In this document: piece by piece, positions 1 to 8,488 of the stretch
How positions within the stretch are numbered: position 1 is the first letter of the stretch
Layout of the letters: each line of letters begins with the position of its first letter
Source: Methylovirgula sp. HY1
GTDB taxonomy: Bacteria > Pseudomonadota > Alphaproteobacteria > Rhizobiales > Beijerinckiaceae
Direction: 5' to 3'
Assembly (NCBI RefSeq): GCF_019343105.1
Contig: NZ_CP073764.1
Coordinates: 248,001 to 312,000 of the forward strand
Length of the DNA: 64,000 bases
Notes under the pieces: model-generated
The model's database searches: none
What the model saw: only the letters and a program-made list of their open reading frames with translations
Told to the model about the DNA's origin: nothing
Made by a program: the position numbers and the translations under genes

Positions 1-1
1 C

Positions 2-289
2 GCCATGATCAAATTCAATCCGCCGACGCCGGATGCGCGGCGCCGGATCTGGGAAGTCATGACCGAGCAGTTCCAGCTCGACGTTGCCCCGAAACTCAAG
101 GACGAGCTCGTCCATATGTTCCCGAACGCGTCGGGCCGCGACATCAAGGGCCTGACGAAACTCACCGCAAAATTCTGCAACCACAAGAACATGACGCCCG
201 GGGCCGAGGTCTTCATCAGATGCTCGATCTTCCGCGGCCTCGATCTCGCGCCGGAATATGCGGCTGCTCTTGCCGCGGCGGCGGAATAG
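2..289 (+). CDS. AAA+ ATPase, C-terminal end (5' truncated by window edge)
   Basis: The reading frame is open from the first bases of the window, so this is the 3' end of a longer gene. The visible ~95 residues look like the lid region that follows an AAA+ ATPase core: FNPPTPDARRRIWEVM is the helix after the last core strand, and the SGRDIKGL stretch fits the sensor-2 region with its arginine. Walker A and B motifs lie outside the window, so substrate and partner cannot be named. The AAA+ call is moderately sure. Confidence 0.6.
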   Translation, partial: AMIKFNPPTPDARRRIWEVMTEQFQLDVAPKLKDELVHMFPNASGRDIKGLTKLTAKFCNHKNMTPGAEVFIRCSIFRGLDLAPEYAAALAAAAE

Positions 290-350
290 GCGCGGCGCCT
301 GTCGAAGGCGCTCGATGGGCGCGGGCTTTGCTATCCATGTTGCGCGAAAG

Positions 351-980
351 CTATGTTTTGCGGCCTGACCGGCCCGCGCCTTTTGCCAAGGCGGCGCATT
401 CCTGATGGCGCCAGCAAGTCACCAGATGATCGTTGACCATGCCGGTCGCTTGGCAAAAGGCATAGATGATGGTGGGTCCGCAGAATTTGAAGCCGCGGCT
501 CTTCAAATCTTTCGACAGTTTGACCGAGAGCGGGCTCTCGGCGGGAACGTCCGACGTTTGACGAAATGCATTCTGTTTCGGCACACCGTCGACGAAGTTC
601 CAGAGATAGGCGGCGAAGCCGTCACGTTCCTGCAGCTCCAAATAGGCGCGTGCCGAAACGACGGACGCTTCGATCTTCGCCCGGTTGCGGATGATGCCTG
701 GATCCTGCATCAGCGCCGCAAGTTTTTCGGCATCATAGCGGGCGATCGTTTCCGGATCGAAGCCGTCGAAGGCTTTGCGGAAAGCCTCGCGCTTGCGCAA
801 AATGGTGATCCAGGAGAGGCCGGCCTGAAAGCCGTCGAGAATCAATTTCTCGAACAGCGCCCGGTCATCCCATTCGGGCACGCCCCATTCTTCATCATGA
901 TAGGCGACGTAAAGCGGATCCGTGCCAGGCCAAAGGCAGCGGCTCTTGCCGTCGGGATGAAGCGGAGGGCTTGTCGTCAT
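351..980 (-). CDS. tag: DNA-3-methyladenine glycosylase I
   Basis: Base-excision repair enzyme that removes 3-methyladenine from alkylated DNA. The 209-residue length and sequence fit the Tag family from end to end. RCLWPGTDPLYVAYHDEEWG near the N-terminus and NDHLVTCWRH near the C-terminus contain the Cys/His set that binds structural zinc in Tag. The central LILDGFQAGLSWITILRKRE is the family helix-hairpin-helix region. It is read leftward and separated from the ygfZ gene behind it by a repeat-filled gap. The ATG at 980 gives the usual N-terminus. Confidence 0.93.
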   Translation of the reverse strand: MTTSPPLHPDGKSRCLWPGTDPLYVAYHDEEWGVPEWDDRALFEKLILDGFQAGLSWITILRKREAFRKAFDGFDPETIARYDAEKLAALMQDPGIIRNRAKIEASVVSARAYLELQERDGFAAYLWNFVDGVPKQNAFRQTSDVPAESPLSVKLSKDLKSRGFKFCGPTIIYAFCQATGMVNDHLVTCWRHQECAALAKGAGRSGRKT

Positions 981-1072
981 TCCACGCGCCTAGCCCGATC
1001 GAGGGGGCGAGTCCAGCCGCTGAGCGGTGGGCCGGTTACTTTTGAGAATGGCGCGAACGATCGGGCGCTCAT

Positions 1073-1233
1073 CCTTCCCCTGAAAGGGGAAGGTGGCAGC
1101 GGCGCTTTGCGACGCTGACGGATGGGGTTTCGGTTTGTGTGGCACACCCCACCCGGCCGCCGATAGCCCGTTGCTTGCGACGGGCGTCGCAAGCGACGCC
1201 CTATGGCGGCCACCCTCCCCGTGCCGGGGAGGG
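1073..1233. repeat. Palindromic intergenic repeat, family B
   Basis: Two hairpins mark the ends: CCTTCCCC-TGAAA-GGGGAAGG at 1073-1093 and CCCTCCCC-GTGCC-GGGGAGGG at 1213-1233. Between them is a GC-rich spacer with a smaller inverted repeat around the GCGTCGC motif. The layout matches the copies at 15775, 21147, 24116 and 57209. It fills the gap between tag and ygfZ. Confidence 0.7.
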
Positions 1234-1247
1234 ATGGCGGCCCCGGA

Positions 1248-2123
1248 TTACAGCCGCTTCTCCACGCCAGCCGCCGTCTCGACGAATTCCGGCGGCACGG
1301 TGACATCGAGTGTGGCGTCGCCCGCCTTCAACGGGGCGCCGGCGGCTTTCGCGTCATCGACCCGATCGAGCCGCAGCATGGCCAATCCCTCCGAGCCGGC
1401 GATCGAGCCGATCTGGCCGATCGAAACATCGCCGAAAAGAATATCGCTGCCCGGGGTGGGCGCGGGGCCATTGAAATGGACCTTGACGATCCGCTTGCGC
1501 GCCGATTTGCGGAAATGGACGCGGGCGACCACTTCCTGGCCGACATAGCAGCCCTTTTTGAAATCGACGGCATGCATGGCATCGAGATTGGCGTCATGCA
1601 CGAAAGTGTCGCCATAGGGAAAATCAATGCCGCCCTTCGGCACGCCCTCGGCGATGCGGTGCTCTTCGTAAGCCTCTTCCTGCGCCGTCGCGAGCTTGGC
1701 GAGCGCCGCATGCGGGGCGATCAGGCGGAAACCCATGTTGTCCGAGCGCGAGTCCTTGAAGACAGTGCCTTCGGCCCCTGGCGGCACCTCTTGCCCCCAG
1801 AAGGCGGCGACGCCGAGCCTGTCGGAGACGTCCTCGAGCGTGATCTTGGCGCGCATCTTGTGGAAATTGACGCGCTTGACGAGATCCGCCGTCTGCTCCT
1901 TCATGCAATCGAAATAATAGCCGGCCGCGGCGCCTTCCGGCAGCGGCACGATGAAGAAATCGAACAGCAATTTGCCCTGCGGCGACAACAGGCCGGCATA
2001 GCGCGCCTCGCCCGGCGCGATGTCGAGCATGCTGTTGGTCACGAGCTTATGGAGAAAGGCCTCTGCTTCGCCCGTCACTTTGATGACGCCACGATCGGTA
2101 AGAAGACTTGCGCCCTTATCCAT
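1248..2123 (-). CDS. ygfZ: YgfZ/GcvT-domain folate-binding protein
   Basis: Tetrahydrofolate-dependent protein that helps assemble or repair certain Fe-S enzymes; related to the GcvT aminomethyltransferase fold. The diagnostic motif KGCYVGQE is present about two-thirds along, followed by RVHFRKSARKRIVKV. I start at 2123 (291 aa) because AGGGA lies 8 bases upstream and the upstream codons are not family-like; a longer frame reaches 2252. It diverges from the dihydroorotase gene beginning at 2318. Confidence 0.88.
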   Translation of the reverse strand: MDKGASLLTDRGVIKVTGEAEAFLHKLVTNSMLDIAPGEARYAGLLSPQGKLLFDFFIVPLPEGAAAGYYFDCMKEQTADLVKRVNFHKMRAKITLEDVSDRLGVAAFWGQEVPPGAEGTVFKDSRSDNMGFRLIAPHAALAKLATAQEEAYEEHRIAEGVPKGGIDFPYGDTFVHDANLDAMHAVDFKKGCYVGQEVVARVHFRKSARKRIVKVHFNGPAPTPGSDILFGDVSIGQIGSIAGSEGLAMLRLDRVDDAKAAGAPLKAGDATLDVTVPPEFVETAAGVEKRL

Positions 2124-2317
2124 TGCTGATCCCTGACCGTTGATCTTGATTCCATTGATCGCCAGCCTTGCGGCGCGCGATATTCGAAAGCGCGGCCGTT
2201 CCGGCTTGCCTTGGCGCTGATCCGAATCTAAGCCGCTCGCCCCGGCAGGCAAGATAGGTTACGACTTCTATCGTAAAATGAAGCAATTCGCCTGCCAATG
2301 TAACAGAGCTGGAATAC

Positions 2318-3643
2318 ATGCCACAAGTCTTTGATCTGATTGTAAAAGGTGGAACGCTTGTCAATCATGACGGGGAGGGCCGTCGCGACATTGGGATCAT
2401 CGCCGACAGGATTGCTGCGATCGGCGATCTCACCACTGCGTCGTCAGCCGAGACTTTGAATGCGACGGGCCTTCATATTCTGCCCGGCGTCATCGACACG
2501 CAGGTTCATTTTCGCGAGCCTGGCTTTCCGCATAAGGAGGATCTCGAGTCAGGCTCGCGCGCGGCGGTGCTCGGCGGCGTGACCGCTGTTTTCGAGATGC
2601 CGAATACGAATCCTTTGACGACCGGGGAGGCGCAACTCGCCGACAAGGTGGCGCGCGCCCAACATCGCATGCATTGCGATTTTGCATTCTGGGTCGGCGG
2701 CACGCATGAGAATGCCGACCATATTCCGGATCTGGAACGATTGCCGGGCGCCGCCGGAATCAAGGTGTTCATGGGCTCTTCGACGGGAACACTTCTCGTC
2801 GAGGACGATGCCGGCATAGCCGCGATTCTGGGCAAGACGCGGCGTCGCGCGGCCTTCCATTCGGAAGACGAGTTCCGATTGAATGAGCGCAAAGCCCTGC
2901 GGGTTCCGGGTGATCCGACATCGCATCCGATCTGGCGCGACGAGACGAGCGCGATCATGTCGACGGAGCGATTGGTGCGAATTGCCCGCGCGAAAGGCGC
3001 CGCCATTCATGTGCTGCATGTCTCGACGGCGGAGGAGATCGATCTTCTGGCCTTGAACAAGGACATCGCGAGCGTCGAGGTCACGACCCATCACCTGACC
3101 CTCAGCGCCGATGATTATGCCCGGCTCGGCACGCGATTGCAGATGAATCCGCCGGTGCGCGGACCGCGTCATCGCGATCACATCTGGTACGGGCTCGAGC
3201 AGGGGATCGTCGACATTCTCGGCTCCGATCACGCGCCCCATACATTGGAAGAGAAGGCGAAGCCCTATCCGCAAAGTCCCTCCGGAATGCCCGGCGTGCA
3301 GACTTTGGTGCCGATCATGCTCGATCATGTGAATGCCGGGCGTCTCAGCCTCGCGCGGCTCGTCGATCTCACCAGCGCCGGGCCGGCGCGGCTCTTCGGT
3401 ATTGCCGGCAAAGGCCGCGTTGCAGTCGGCTATGACGCCGATCTCACACTTGTCGATCTCAAGAAGGGCGTGACGATCACCGACGCGGGCATGGCGTCGC
3501 GGTCCGCCTGGACGCCTTACGATGGTAAGCCCGTCACGGGCTGGCCGGTCGGTACGCTCGTGCGCGGCAAAGTAGTGATGTGGGAAGGAGAGCTGGTGAT
3601 GCCTTCCACAGGCGAGCCAGTTCGATTCATTTCGGCGTTGTGA
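2318..3643 (+). CDS. pyrC: Dihydroorotase
   Basis: Third step of de novo pyrimidine synthesis, cyclising carbamoyl aspartate to dihydroorotate; amidohydrolase fold, 441 aa. Seen: GIKVFMGSSTG with the lysine normally carboxylated, HVLHVST, EVTTHHL and DILGSDHAPH. The first metal motif reads DTQVHFREPG, with Gln where classical enzymes have the first His of H-x-H. I believe this variant is common in alphaproteobacterial PyrC, but it could also mark a weak or non-catalytic paralogue. No pyrB is adjacent. The assignment to dihydroorotase over allantoinase rests on the FREPG motif and overall similarity. Confidence 0.85.
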   Translation: MPQVFDLIVKGGTLVNHDGEGRRDIGIIADRIAAIGDLTTASSAETLNATGLHILPGVIDTQVHFREPGFPHKEDLESGSRAAVLGGVTAVFEMPNTNPLTTGEAQLADKVARAQHRMHCDFAFWVGGTHENADHIPDLERLPGAAGIKVFMGSSTGTLLVEDDAGIAAILGKTRRRAAFHSEDEFRLNERKALRVPGDPTSHPIWRDETSAIMSTERLVRIARAKGAAIHVLHVSTAEEIDLLALNKDIASVEVTTHHLTLSADDYARLGTRLQMNPPVRGPRHRDHIWYGLEQGIVDILGSDHAPHTLEEKAKPYPQSPSGMPGVQTLVPIMLDHVNAGRLSLARLVDLTSAGPARLFGIAGKGRVAVGYDADLTLVDLKKGVTITDAGMASRSAWTPYDGKPVTGWPVGTLVRGKVVMWEGELVMPSTGEPVRFISAL

Positions 3644-3686
3644 CGCTGTGATGAACTGATCCGCCGTCAAAAAAACCGGAGAAAAC

Positions 3687-3713
3687 GGCGCGCACTTCAA
3701 ATAAGTGCGCGCC
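3687..3713 (-). terminator. Rho-independent terminator for the 60-residue small gene
   Basis: A perfect 11-bp stem GGCGCGCACTT / AAGTGCGCGCC with a 5-base loop lies between two convergent genes. On the minus strand it is followed by a T-rich stretch (complement of CAAAAAAACCGGAGAAAAC), so it should end leftward transcripts; the A-run on the other side is less useful for the dihydroorotase transcript. Confidence 0.7.
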
Positions 3714-3730
3714 AAAGAAAAAATCTAAAG

Positions 3731-3913
3731 TCACCGTATTAAATTCGGATCCTCGCGAACCAACTCATAAGTCGGCCCTCCGTCTCCGCATTGATTACAT
3801 GGTGGAAACTTGTGCCCCTTCACCATTTTTACTTCGTGGGGCTGTTTATGATCCTTGTCGTGGATCGCCTTGTAGATTCCCGTTGTTGTACAGGGTTCGC
3901 CCTTTTTCGGCAT
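3731..3913 (-). CDS. Small YjzC-like protein
   Basis: A 60-residue protein with a very good ribosome binding site (AGGAGG six bases before the ATG). It resembles short YjzC-type proteins: a start with KKGEPCTTTGIYK, then HEVKMVKGHKFPPC. A CNQCGDGG segment gives three cysteines that could bind a metal with Cys8. No membrane segment or signal peptide. Function unknown. The terminator at 3687-3713 makes it a self-contained transcription unit. Confidence 0.65.
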   Translation of the reverse strand: MPKKGEPCTTTGIYKAIHDKDHKQPHEVKMVKGHKFPPCNQCGDGGPTYELVREDPNLIR

Positions 3914-4356
3914 CGTTGCCCTCCTGAATTGAATACTTGCCAGTTTTCCAGCAGCGGAAGTGACGGCAAACGGGTTGTTATAGCGAAAATTCGAAACCGG
4001 CTAGATAGCGATGCAGATAGGCTTCGCGGACACTGTGATCAACATCGGAGCTACCACGCGTCGGATGAAGCAAAGTTCTCGCCGATGCCGATATGCTTGG
4101 GGACGCCAAAGTGCCGCATATCAACACTGGCCCAGACGCGGCCGGTTCCTCGGGCATCCCTGAGACAGCAGATATGTAGATAATGATATAACTTTCACGG
4201 CCTTGGCGGGCGGAGAGGCCCCTGTCTACAAAGGAGACTTGACCATAACTTTCTAAGTCAACTAAACTGAGAACAGCATCGTGCCAGCGCAAGGCCGCGT
4301 GCCAGCACCTGCAAAGTCATTCAATCACTGCTAATCCAACGAGGGGTCGGCTACTA
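3914..4356. other. 443-bp gap without a supported gene
   Basis: The stretch is less GC-rich than its neighbours. A 104-codon frame exists on the minus strand (3978-4292), but it lacks a ribosome binding site and a protein-like composition. It should hold the promoter of the small gene to the left and of the 116-residue gene to the right; I could not assign -35/-10 boxes with confidence. Confidence 0.5.
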
Positions 4357-4707
4357 ATGGTACGAGAATTTACCTACAGAGGGGAGATCTTCAGGATCAT
4401 CGCGCATGGCACCCCTGGCCATGAAGAGGTCTTCATCCAGCACATGGAAGACGGCGAAGAGATGGGTGAAATCTCGATCGACCGCATGACCGAGGAAAAC
4501 GATACGAGCGCGCCGATCGAGGTGATCTGCGTCGACCTTTGCGACCGCCTCATTATTGAGCGTGAGATCAACGCCAAGGATCCGACCGACCCCGAAGCCG
4601 CCTTTGCCTGGAACGACACGAAGGAAAAAATCGCCTTTGCCGTGCATAACGGCCTGCAGGAGCAGGAGAGCGATCTGGCCGCGGCTCCGGGCGTCTCGGG
4701 CATCTGA
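4357..4707 (+). CDS. Conserved hypothetical protein
   Basis: 116 residues, acidic, no signal peptide or membrane helix. The sequence is regular and protein-like (MVREFTYRGEIFRIIAHG...), a GAGG sequence lies upstream of the start, and a strong terminator follows at 4734. The central part has many Asp/Glu residues and a CVDLCDRLIIE segment with two cysteines. I do not recognise a family. Confidence 0.65.
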   Translation: MVREFTYRGEIFRIIAHGTPGHEEVFIQHMEDGEEMGEISIDRMTEENDTSAPIEVICVDLCDRLIIEREINAKDPTDPEAAFAWNDTKEKIAFAVHNGLQEQESDLAAAPGVSGI

Positions 4708-4733
4708 CGAGCCCGACCAAATAAACTGATGAA

Positions 4734-4768
4734 AAGCGGCAACCTCGGTTCGCCGCTTTCTCTTTTTT
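4734..4768 (+). terminator. Rho-independent terminator
   Basis: Stem AAAGCGGC (4734-4741) pairs with GCCGCTTT (4753-4760), followed by CTCTTTTTT. It lies 27 bases after the stop codon of the 116-residue gene and is correctly oriented for it. Confidence 0.8.
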
Positions 4769-4827
4769 GGTGTCCCGTTTAGCGCGCGCTCGCGTTATGG
4801 CCGAACGTTGTTGCGTCCTGCGTCTTC

Positions 4828-4858
4828 GGAACATGCTCCAGCTTATTGATTTTGAGCA
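4828..4858 (-). repeat. Fragment of dispersed repeat family A
   Basis: GGAACATGCTCCAGCTTATTG followed by ATTTTGAGC is the reverse complement of the trailing half of the family A element (GCTCAAAATCAATAAGCTGGAGCATG). The palindromic head is missing. It lies between the 116-residue gene and the TIGR02301 gene. Confidence 0.6.
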
Positions 4859-4864
4859 TTCATT

Positions 4865-5365
4865 CTAGCCTGGCCCGTAGCGATGCGCGACGTCATGCGC
4901 GAGCTTGCCCGACTCGTCCAAAAAGCGGGTGATGATCGCCTGCGCATTCGGTGTGCAGAGGCGATAGGTAAGTGCATAGCCGCGAAAGCCGCGGTTGAAC
5001 GCGCCGGCGAGGCGCTCTTTGCGTAAGGAAGTCTTGGCCTCGGCCGCGATGAGTGCCGCCATTTTTGCGCGCCAGATCTGGCCGTCGTGATGATGACCGC
5101 AGAGATCTTGCAAATAGGCCAGCGCGCCCAGCATCTCGGAAAGCCGCAGCAGTTGCGGCTCATAGGGCGGGGCGGTTTCGACCGCAGGGACTGCGGGCGC
5201 GGTCGCCTTTTCGTCCTTGTCCGATTTGTGGGATTTTTCCTTCGTGGCGGCGTGGCCAAGCGGTGCGGGCGCGGCAGCAACAGGCGGTGCCGAGCCGAGA
5301 GAGAGAAGCAGCGACGTGGCGAGGCTGGCCGCGAAGCGAAGGCGAATGGCGCGCTCGTCCTTCAT
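4865..5365 (-). CDS. TIGR02301 family exported protein
   Basis: 166 residues with an N-terminal signal peptide (RLRFAASLATSLLLSLGSAPP, then AAAP), a lysine/alanine-rich linker, and a C-terminal domain with the family motif RLSEMLGALAYLQDLC and the end FLDESGKLAHDVAHRYG. It is a periplasmic alphaproteobacterial protein of unknown function. I chose the ATG at 5365, with GGAG about 9 bases upstream and directly before the signal peptide; an ATG at 5398 is possible. It follows the NUDIX gene on the same strand with an 86-bp gap. Confidence 0.75.
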   Translation of the reverse strand: MKDERAIRLRFAASLATSLLLSLGSAPPVAAAPAPLGHAATKEKSHKSDKDEKATAPAVPAVETAPPYEPQLLRLSEMLGALAYLQDLCGHHHDGQIWRAKMAALIAAEAKTSLRKERLAGAFNRGFRGYALTYRLCTPNAQAIITRFLDESGKLAHDVAHRYGPG

Positions 5366-5451
5366 CCGAGGCTCCGCCGATAGGTTATGTGTTCGCATCC
5401 GCGTTCGGTGAACCGTGCAATGAACATGATCCATGTTCCTTTCTCGCGGGC

Positions 5452-5889
5452 TCATTCGCGGGTTTTTTCGGCAAAAATCTTGGCGGCGCTCGCGACGACC
5501 GCACAAAGGCCGGGTGTGACCGGGAGATGCGCAAGCGCCTCGGGGTGTAGCCAGCGAACCTCTCCAGCCTCCAAGCTTGGCCGGCCCTCGCCGGCGATCC
5601 AGGCGCCGACGAAGGAGGCGATCACGAAATGCCGGCCCAATTGATCGCTATTCTTCCACCGGATTGTTTCCACATGCTGATTAAAGCCGATGATCTGGGC
5701 CGTGACATCGACTTCCTCGCGTAATTCCCGCAAAGCTGCCTGCTCCAGCGTCTCGCCTGCTTCGACATGGCCGCCGGGGAGCGAATATGCGCCTTCGAAG
5801 GGCGGCTTTGTCCGCGTGGCAACGAGCACGAGACCGCGGCGAAAGACCGCGATGCTGACGCCGAGAGCCGGAGGAAGAGAATCGGTCAT
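5452..5889 (-). CDS. NUDIX hydrolase
   Basis: 145 residues. The NUDIX box GHVEAGETLEQAALRELREE is complete (G-x5-E-x7-R-E-x2-E-E), so the enzyme should hydrolyse a nucleoside diphosphate derivative. The N-terminal SIAVFRRGLVLVATR strand and PFEGAYSLPGG loop are typical of the short ADP-ribose/NADH-type or house-cleaning members. The exact substrate cannot be read from sequence. It follows pdxH on the same strand. Confidence 0.85.
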   Translation of the reverse strand: MTDSLPPALGVSIAVFRRGLVLVATRTKPPFEGAYSLPGGHVEAGETLEQAALRELREEVDVTAQIIGFNQHVETIRWKNSDQLGRHFVIASFVGAWIAGEGRPSLEAGEVRWLHPEALAHLPVTPGLCAVVASAAKIFAEKTRE

Positions 5890-5927
5890 TCGTAGAGGCT
5901 CGATGAGGCAAGACGCGTGGGGCGTAC

Positions 5928-6542
5928 TTACGGAAACAGGCGTTCCCGCCGCCAGCGAGCCGCGAGCGACTCCCGGTGAAAACGAATCCGGTCATGCAGG
6001 CGAAACGCGCCGTCCGACCAAAATTCCATGGCGAGCGGCTGAATCCGGTAGCCGGTCCAATAGGGCGGCCTCGGCACCTCGCCGAAGGCGAATTTGGCGG
6101 CATATTTCGCGACCGCCATTTCCAGCGCGAAGCGGCTTTCGAGCGGCCGCGATTGACGGCTTGCCCAGGCCCCGATACGGCTTTGCAAAGGCCGGCTGCG
6201 AAAATAGGCGTCGGCTTCCGCAATGCCCACATTTTCGACAGGCCCGCGGATGCGAATCTGACGGCGCAACGATTTCCAATGGAAAACCGCTGCCGCTTTC
6301 ATGTTTGCCGCAAGTTCGACGCCTTTGTCGCTTTCGCTATTGCTATAGAAGACGAAGCCGGCGGGGTCTGCCGCCTTCAAAAGGACCATTCGGACATTGG
6401 GCATGCCTTCCTTGTCAGTCGTGGCCAGCGCCATGGCATTCGGATCAGTCGCCTCGTTTTTTTCGGCTTCTGCGAACCATGCCGAAAAAAGTGCGAAGGG
6501 TTCGTCAGCCTCGGTAAAGTCACCCACGGTTAATTCAGCCAA
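5928..6542 (-). CDS. pdxH: Pyridoxamine/pyridoxine 5'-phosphate oxidase
   Basis: FMN enzyme that makes pyridoxal phosphate. Seen: [20 protein letters not shown] and SDKG (FMN and substrate binding), the [18 protein letters not shown] loop, and the C-terminal RIRFHRE...W.RERLFP that is diagnostic for PdxH. I place the start at a TTG at 6542 (204 aa), because GGAGGAG lies exactly 7 bases upstream and the protein then begins [16 protein letters not shown]; the frame extends to an ATG at 6593 that has no ribosome binding site and would add a Cys-rich non-homologous stretch. It diverges from the lipoprotein gene. Confidence 0.92.
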   Translation of the reverse strand: MAELTVGDFTEADEPFALFSAWFAEAEKNEATDPNAMALATTDKEGMPNVRMVLLKAADPAGFVFYSNSESDKGVELAANMKAAAVFHWKSLRRQIRIRGPVENVGIAEADAYFRSRPLQSRIGAWASRQSRPLESRFALEMAVAKYAAKFAFGEVPRPPYWTGYRIQPLAMEFWSDGAFRLHDRIRFHRESLAARWRRERLFP

Positions 6543-6639
6543 TATTACGCTCCTCCAAACGCACAGATGACAAAGGTTGCCCCGTTTGCCCATTAATCGC
6601 CGTCACCAGGCGAGCCTTGCTGTCTATATAAGGGCTGCC

Positions 6640-7134
6640 GTGGCTCCGCGAAACGCGTCCGGCCCTTTGCTTGGTTCTCATTCGTTCGCGCGGCTTTGGC
6701 GTCTTTTCGGCCGCGTACCGCTCCATACGGCCCGGGCTCTTGCCTGCTTCGTGGCGCTCGCCGGCTGCTCGGTGTCGATGCCGATGGCGTCGCTGATTCC
6801 AAAGCCGCATAATGATGAGATTGGCTCGACGGCCAAATCGAAACTTGTCGGTTGGCTCGATGACGACGATTGGAAACATGCCAAGACAGCCTTCAGCCGG
6901 GCGCTCGATACTGAAAAGAAGGGTGCGACGGCAAATTGGCAGAATCCTACCTCGGGTTCGAGGGGAACATTTGTCGCCCTCGGTCGCGCCTATCCTGGCA
7001 GCGACGGCCTCTGCCGCGCTTTTCATGCAAATATCGACCGTGAGGCGGCGCAGCGCATCCTCGACGGCACCGCCTGCACCGGAAAATCCGGCGAGTGGCA
7101 GGTCACCGAGATCAAACCTGCGCCCAAAGGTTGA
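6640..7134 (+). CDS. RT0821/Lpp0805-type surface lipoprotein
   Basis: Predicted outer-membrane or periplasmic lipoprotein related to the 17-kDa surface antigen group. A hydrophobic stretch ending in LACFVALAGC gives a lipobox, with Cys as the acylated residue. The C-terminal region carries the family pattern NWQNPTSGSRG, then LCRAF, then GTACTGKSGEW. The N-terminus is uncertain: I use a GTG at 6640 preceded by AAGGG; the frame stays open to a TTG at 6577. Function within the group is unknown. Confidence 0.65.
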   Translation: MAPRNASGPLLGSHSFARLWRLFGRVPLHTARALACFVALAGCSVSMPMASLIPKPHNDEIGSTAKSKLVGWLDDDDWKHAKTAFSRALDTEKKGATANWQNPTSGSRGTFVALGRAYPGSDGLCRAFHANIDREAAQRILDGTACTGKSGEWQVTEIKPAPKG

Positions 7135-7419
7135 GACGCCGCCGCCGCTCCTCCATGGCGCAGGCGCCACGTCGTCGGTGCGGGAAGACGCTGGCGCCTT
7201 GCGGGCCGCCTTGTTATTGCGTAGGCAGCCGGCCCGGTCCTTCGGCGCGTCGCCGATGGGCATAGGCGCGGCAAGAGTGCAGCAAGAGATGGCAAGGTTC
7301 GTCATGCTTCAGCCTTGCGACGGCCTTCGTTGCACCCCAAATGACCATAGAGACATTGCGCCCGTGCCGCAGCTCGGCCTATTGACTCCGAGCGGGCGGG
7401 CGCCGGAGTGGGCTCGAAA

Positions 7420-8385
7420 ATGCGCGATCCATATATCGTCTTAGGTGTTACGAAAGCGGCTGATTCGGCTGAAATCAAAAAGGCTTTTCGTAAGCTCGCG
7501 AAGAAATACCACCCCGACCAGAGCAGCGAGCCCAAAGCGAAGGAAAAATTCGCGGAGGTGAGCGCCGCCTATGAAATCCTCGGCGACGAGAAGAAGCGGG
7601 GGGCTTTCGATCGAGGTGAGATCGACGCCGAAGGCAAGCCGCGCTTCCAGGGCTTTGAAGGTTTTGGCGCCGGTGGTCCTCAGGGGGGGGCCTGGAATTC
7701 GGCGCGGCGCGGCCAACCCGGCGGCGGCTTCGAGCATTTCGAATATGCGCCGGGTGGTCCCGCTCAAGGGCCGGGCTTTGACGCGAGCGATCTGTTCAGC
7801 GAGCTTTTCAGTGCGCAGCGCCGCCGCAGCGCGCAGGGCCGTCAAGCGCCGCGTGGCGAGGATGTGGCCGCGCAGGTGGTCGTGACATTGGCGGAAGCCG
7901 CGCATGGCGCCAAAACGCGGGTGAGCCTCCCGACCGGCCGCACGCTTGAGGTTTCCGTGCCGGCCGGCATCGAGGATGGCAAGCAGATACGCCTCAAGGG
8001 GCAGGGGCATCCAAGTCCCTTCGGCGGTGAGCAGGGCGATGCCATGGTGACGGTGAAAATCGCCAAACATGCTTATCTGCGCCCGGACGGCCATGACCTG
8101 CGTCTCGATCTCCCACTGACGCTTTATGAGGCCGTCCTTGGCGCCAAGGTCAATGTGCCGACGCTCGACGGCACGGTGGAACTCAATGTTCCCGCCGGAT
8201 CGAACGGCGGCCGCACTTTGCGTTTGCGTGGCAAGGGCTTGCCGAATCAGCCGGGCGGAACGGCGGGGGATCTTCTCGTCACTTTGCGGATCATGCTGCC
8301 GGAGGAACCAGATGCCGATCTCATCAGCCTCATGCGGCAATGGCAGACGCAAAAACCCTATGATCCGCGCCGCGACATGAAGTAG
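7420..8385 (+). CDS. DnaJ/CbpA-type cochaperone
   Basis: 321 residues. An N-terminal J domain has the essential HPD tripeptide in KYHPDQSS (about residue 30), which stimulates DnaK ATPase. A Gly/Phe-rich linker follows ([13 protein letters not shown]). The C-terminal substrate-binding domain has [19 protein letters not shown] and [19 protein letters not shown]. There is no CxxCxGxG zinc finger, so this is a type II, CbpA-like protein and not DnaJ itself. Start at the ATG at 7420 in [10 protein letters not shown]; a GTG at 7408 is in frame. Confidence 0.88.
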   Translation: MRDPYIVLGVTKAADSAEIKKAFRKLAKKYHPDQSSEPKAKEKFAEVSAAYEILGDEKKRGAFDRGEIDAEGKPRFQGFEGFGAGGPQGGAWNSARRGQPGGGFEHFEYAPGGPAQGPGFDASDLFSELFSAQRRRSAQGRQAPRGEDVAAQVVVTLAEAAHGAKTRVSLPTGRTLEVSVPAGIEDGKQIRLKGQGHPSPFGGEQGDAMVTVKIAKHAYLRPDGHDLRLDLPLTLYEAVLGAKVNVPTLDGTVELNVPAGSNGGRTLRLRGKGLPNQPGGTAGDLLVTLRIMLPEEPDADLISLMRQWQTQKPYDPRRDMK

Positions 8386-8488
8386 ATCATGAAGTAAATG
8401 GAGACTGCGGCGCTTCCCGGCGCTGAAGCATATTCCGAAAAGCTGATTGATACGCTCGGAATCGTACCTTCGGCTCTATCTCTTTGTT

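Noticed and set aside
405-1118. 237-codon frame on the plus strand
   Set aside because: Antisense to tag; composition follows the opposite gene.
1203-2129. 308-codon plus-strand frame
   Set aside because: Antisense to ygfZ, which has conserved motifs.
2549-3715. 388-codon minus-strand frame
   Set aside because: Antisense to the dihydroorotase gene.
3978-4292. 104-codon minus-strand frame in a gap
   Set aside because: No ribosome binding site and unnatural composition.
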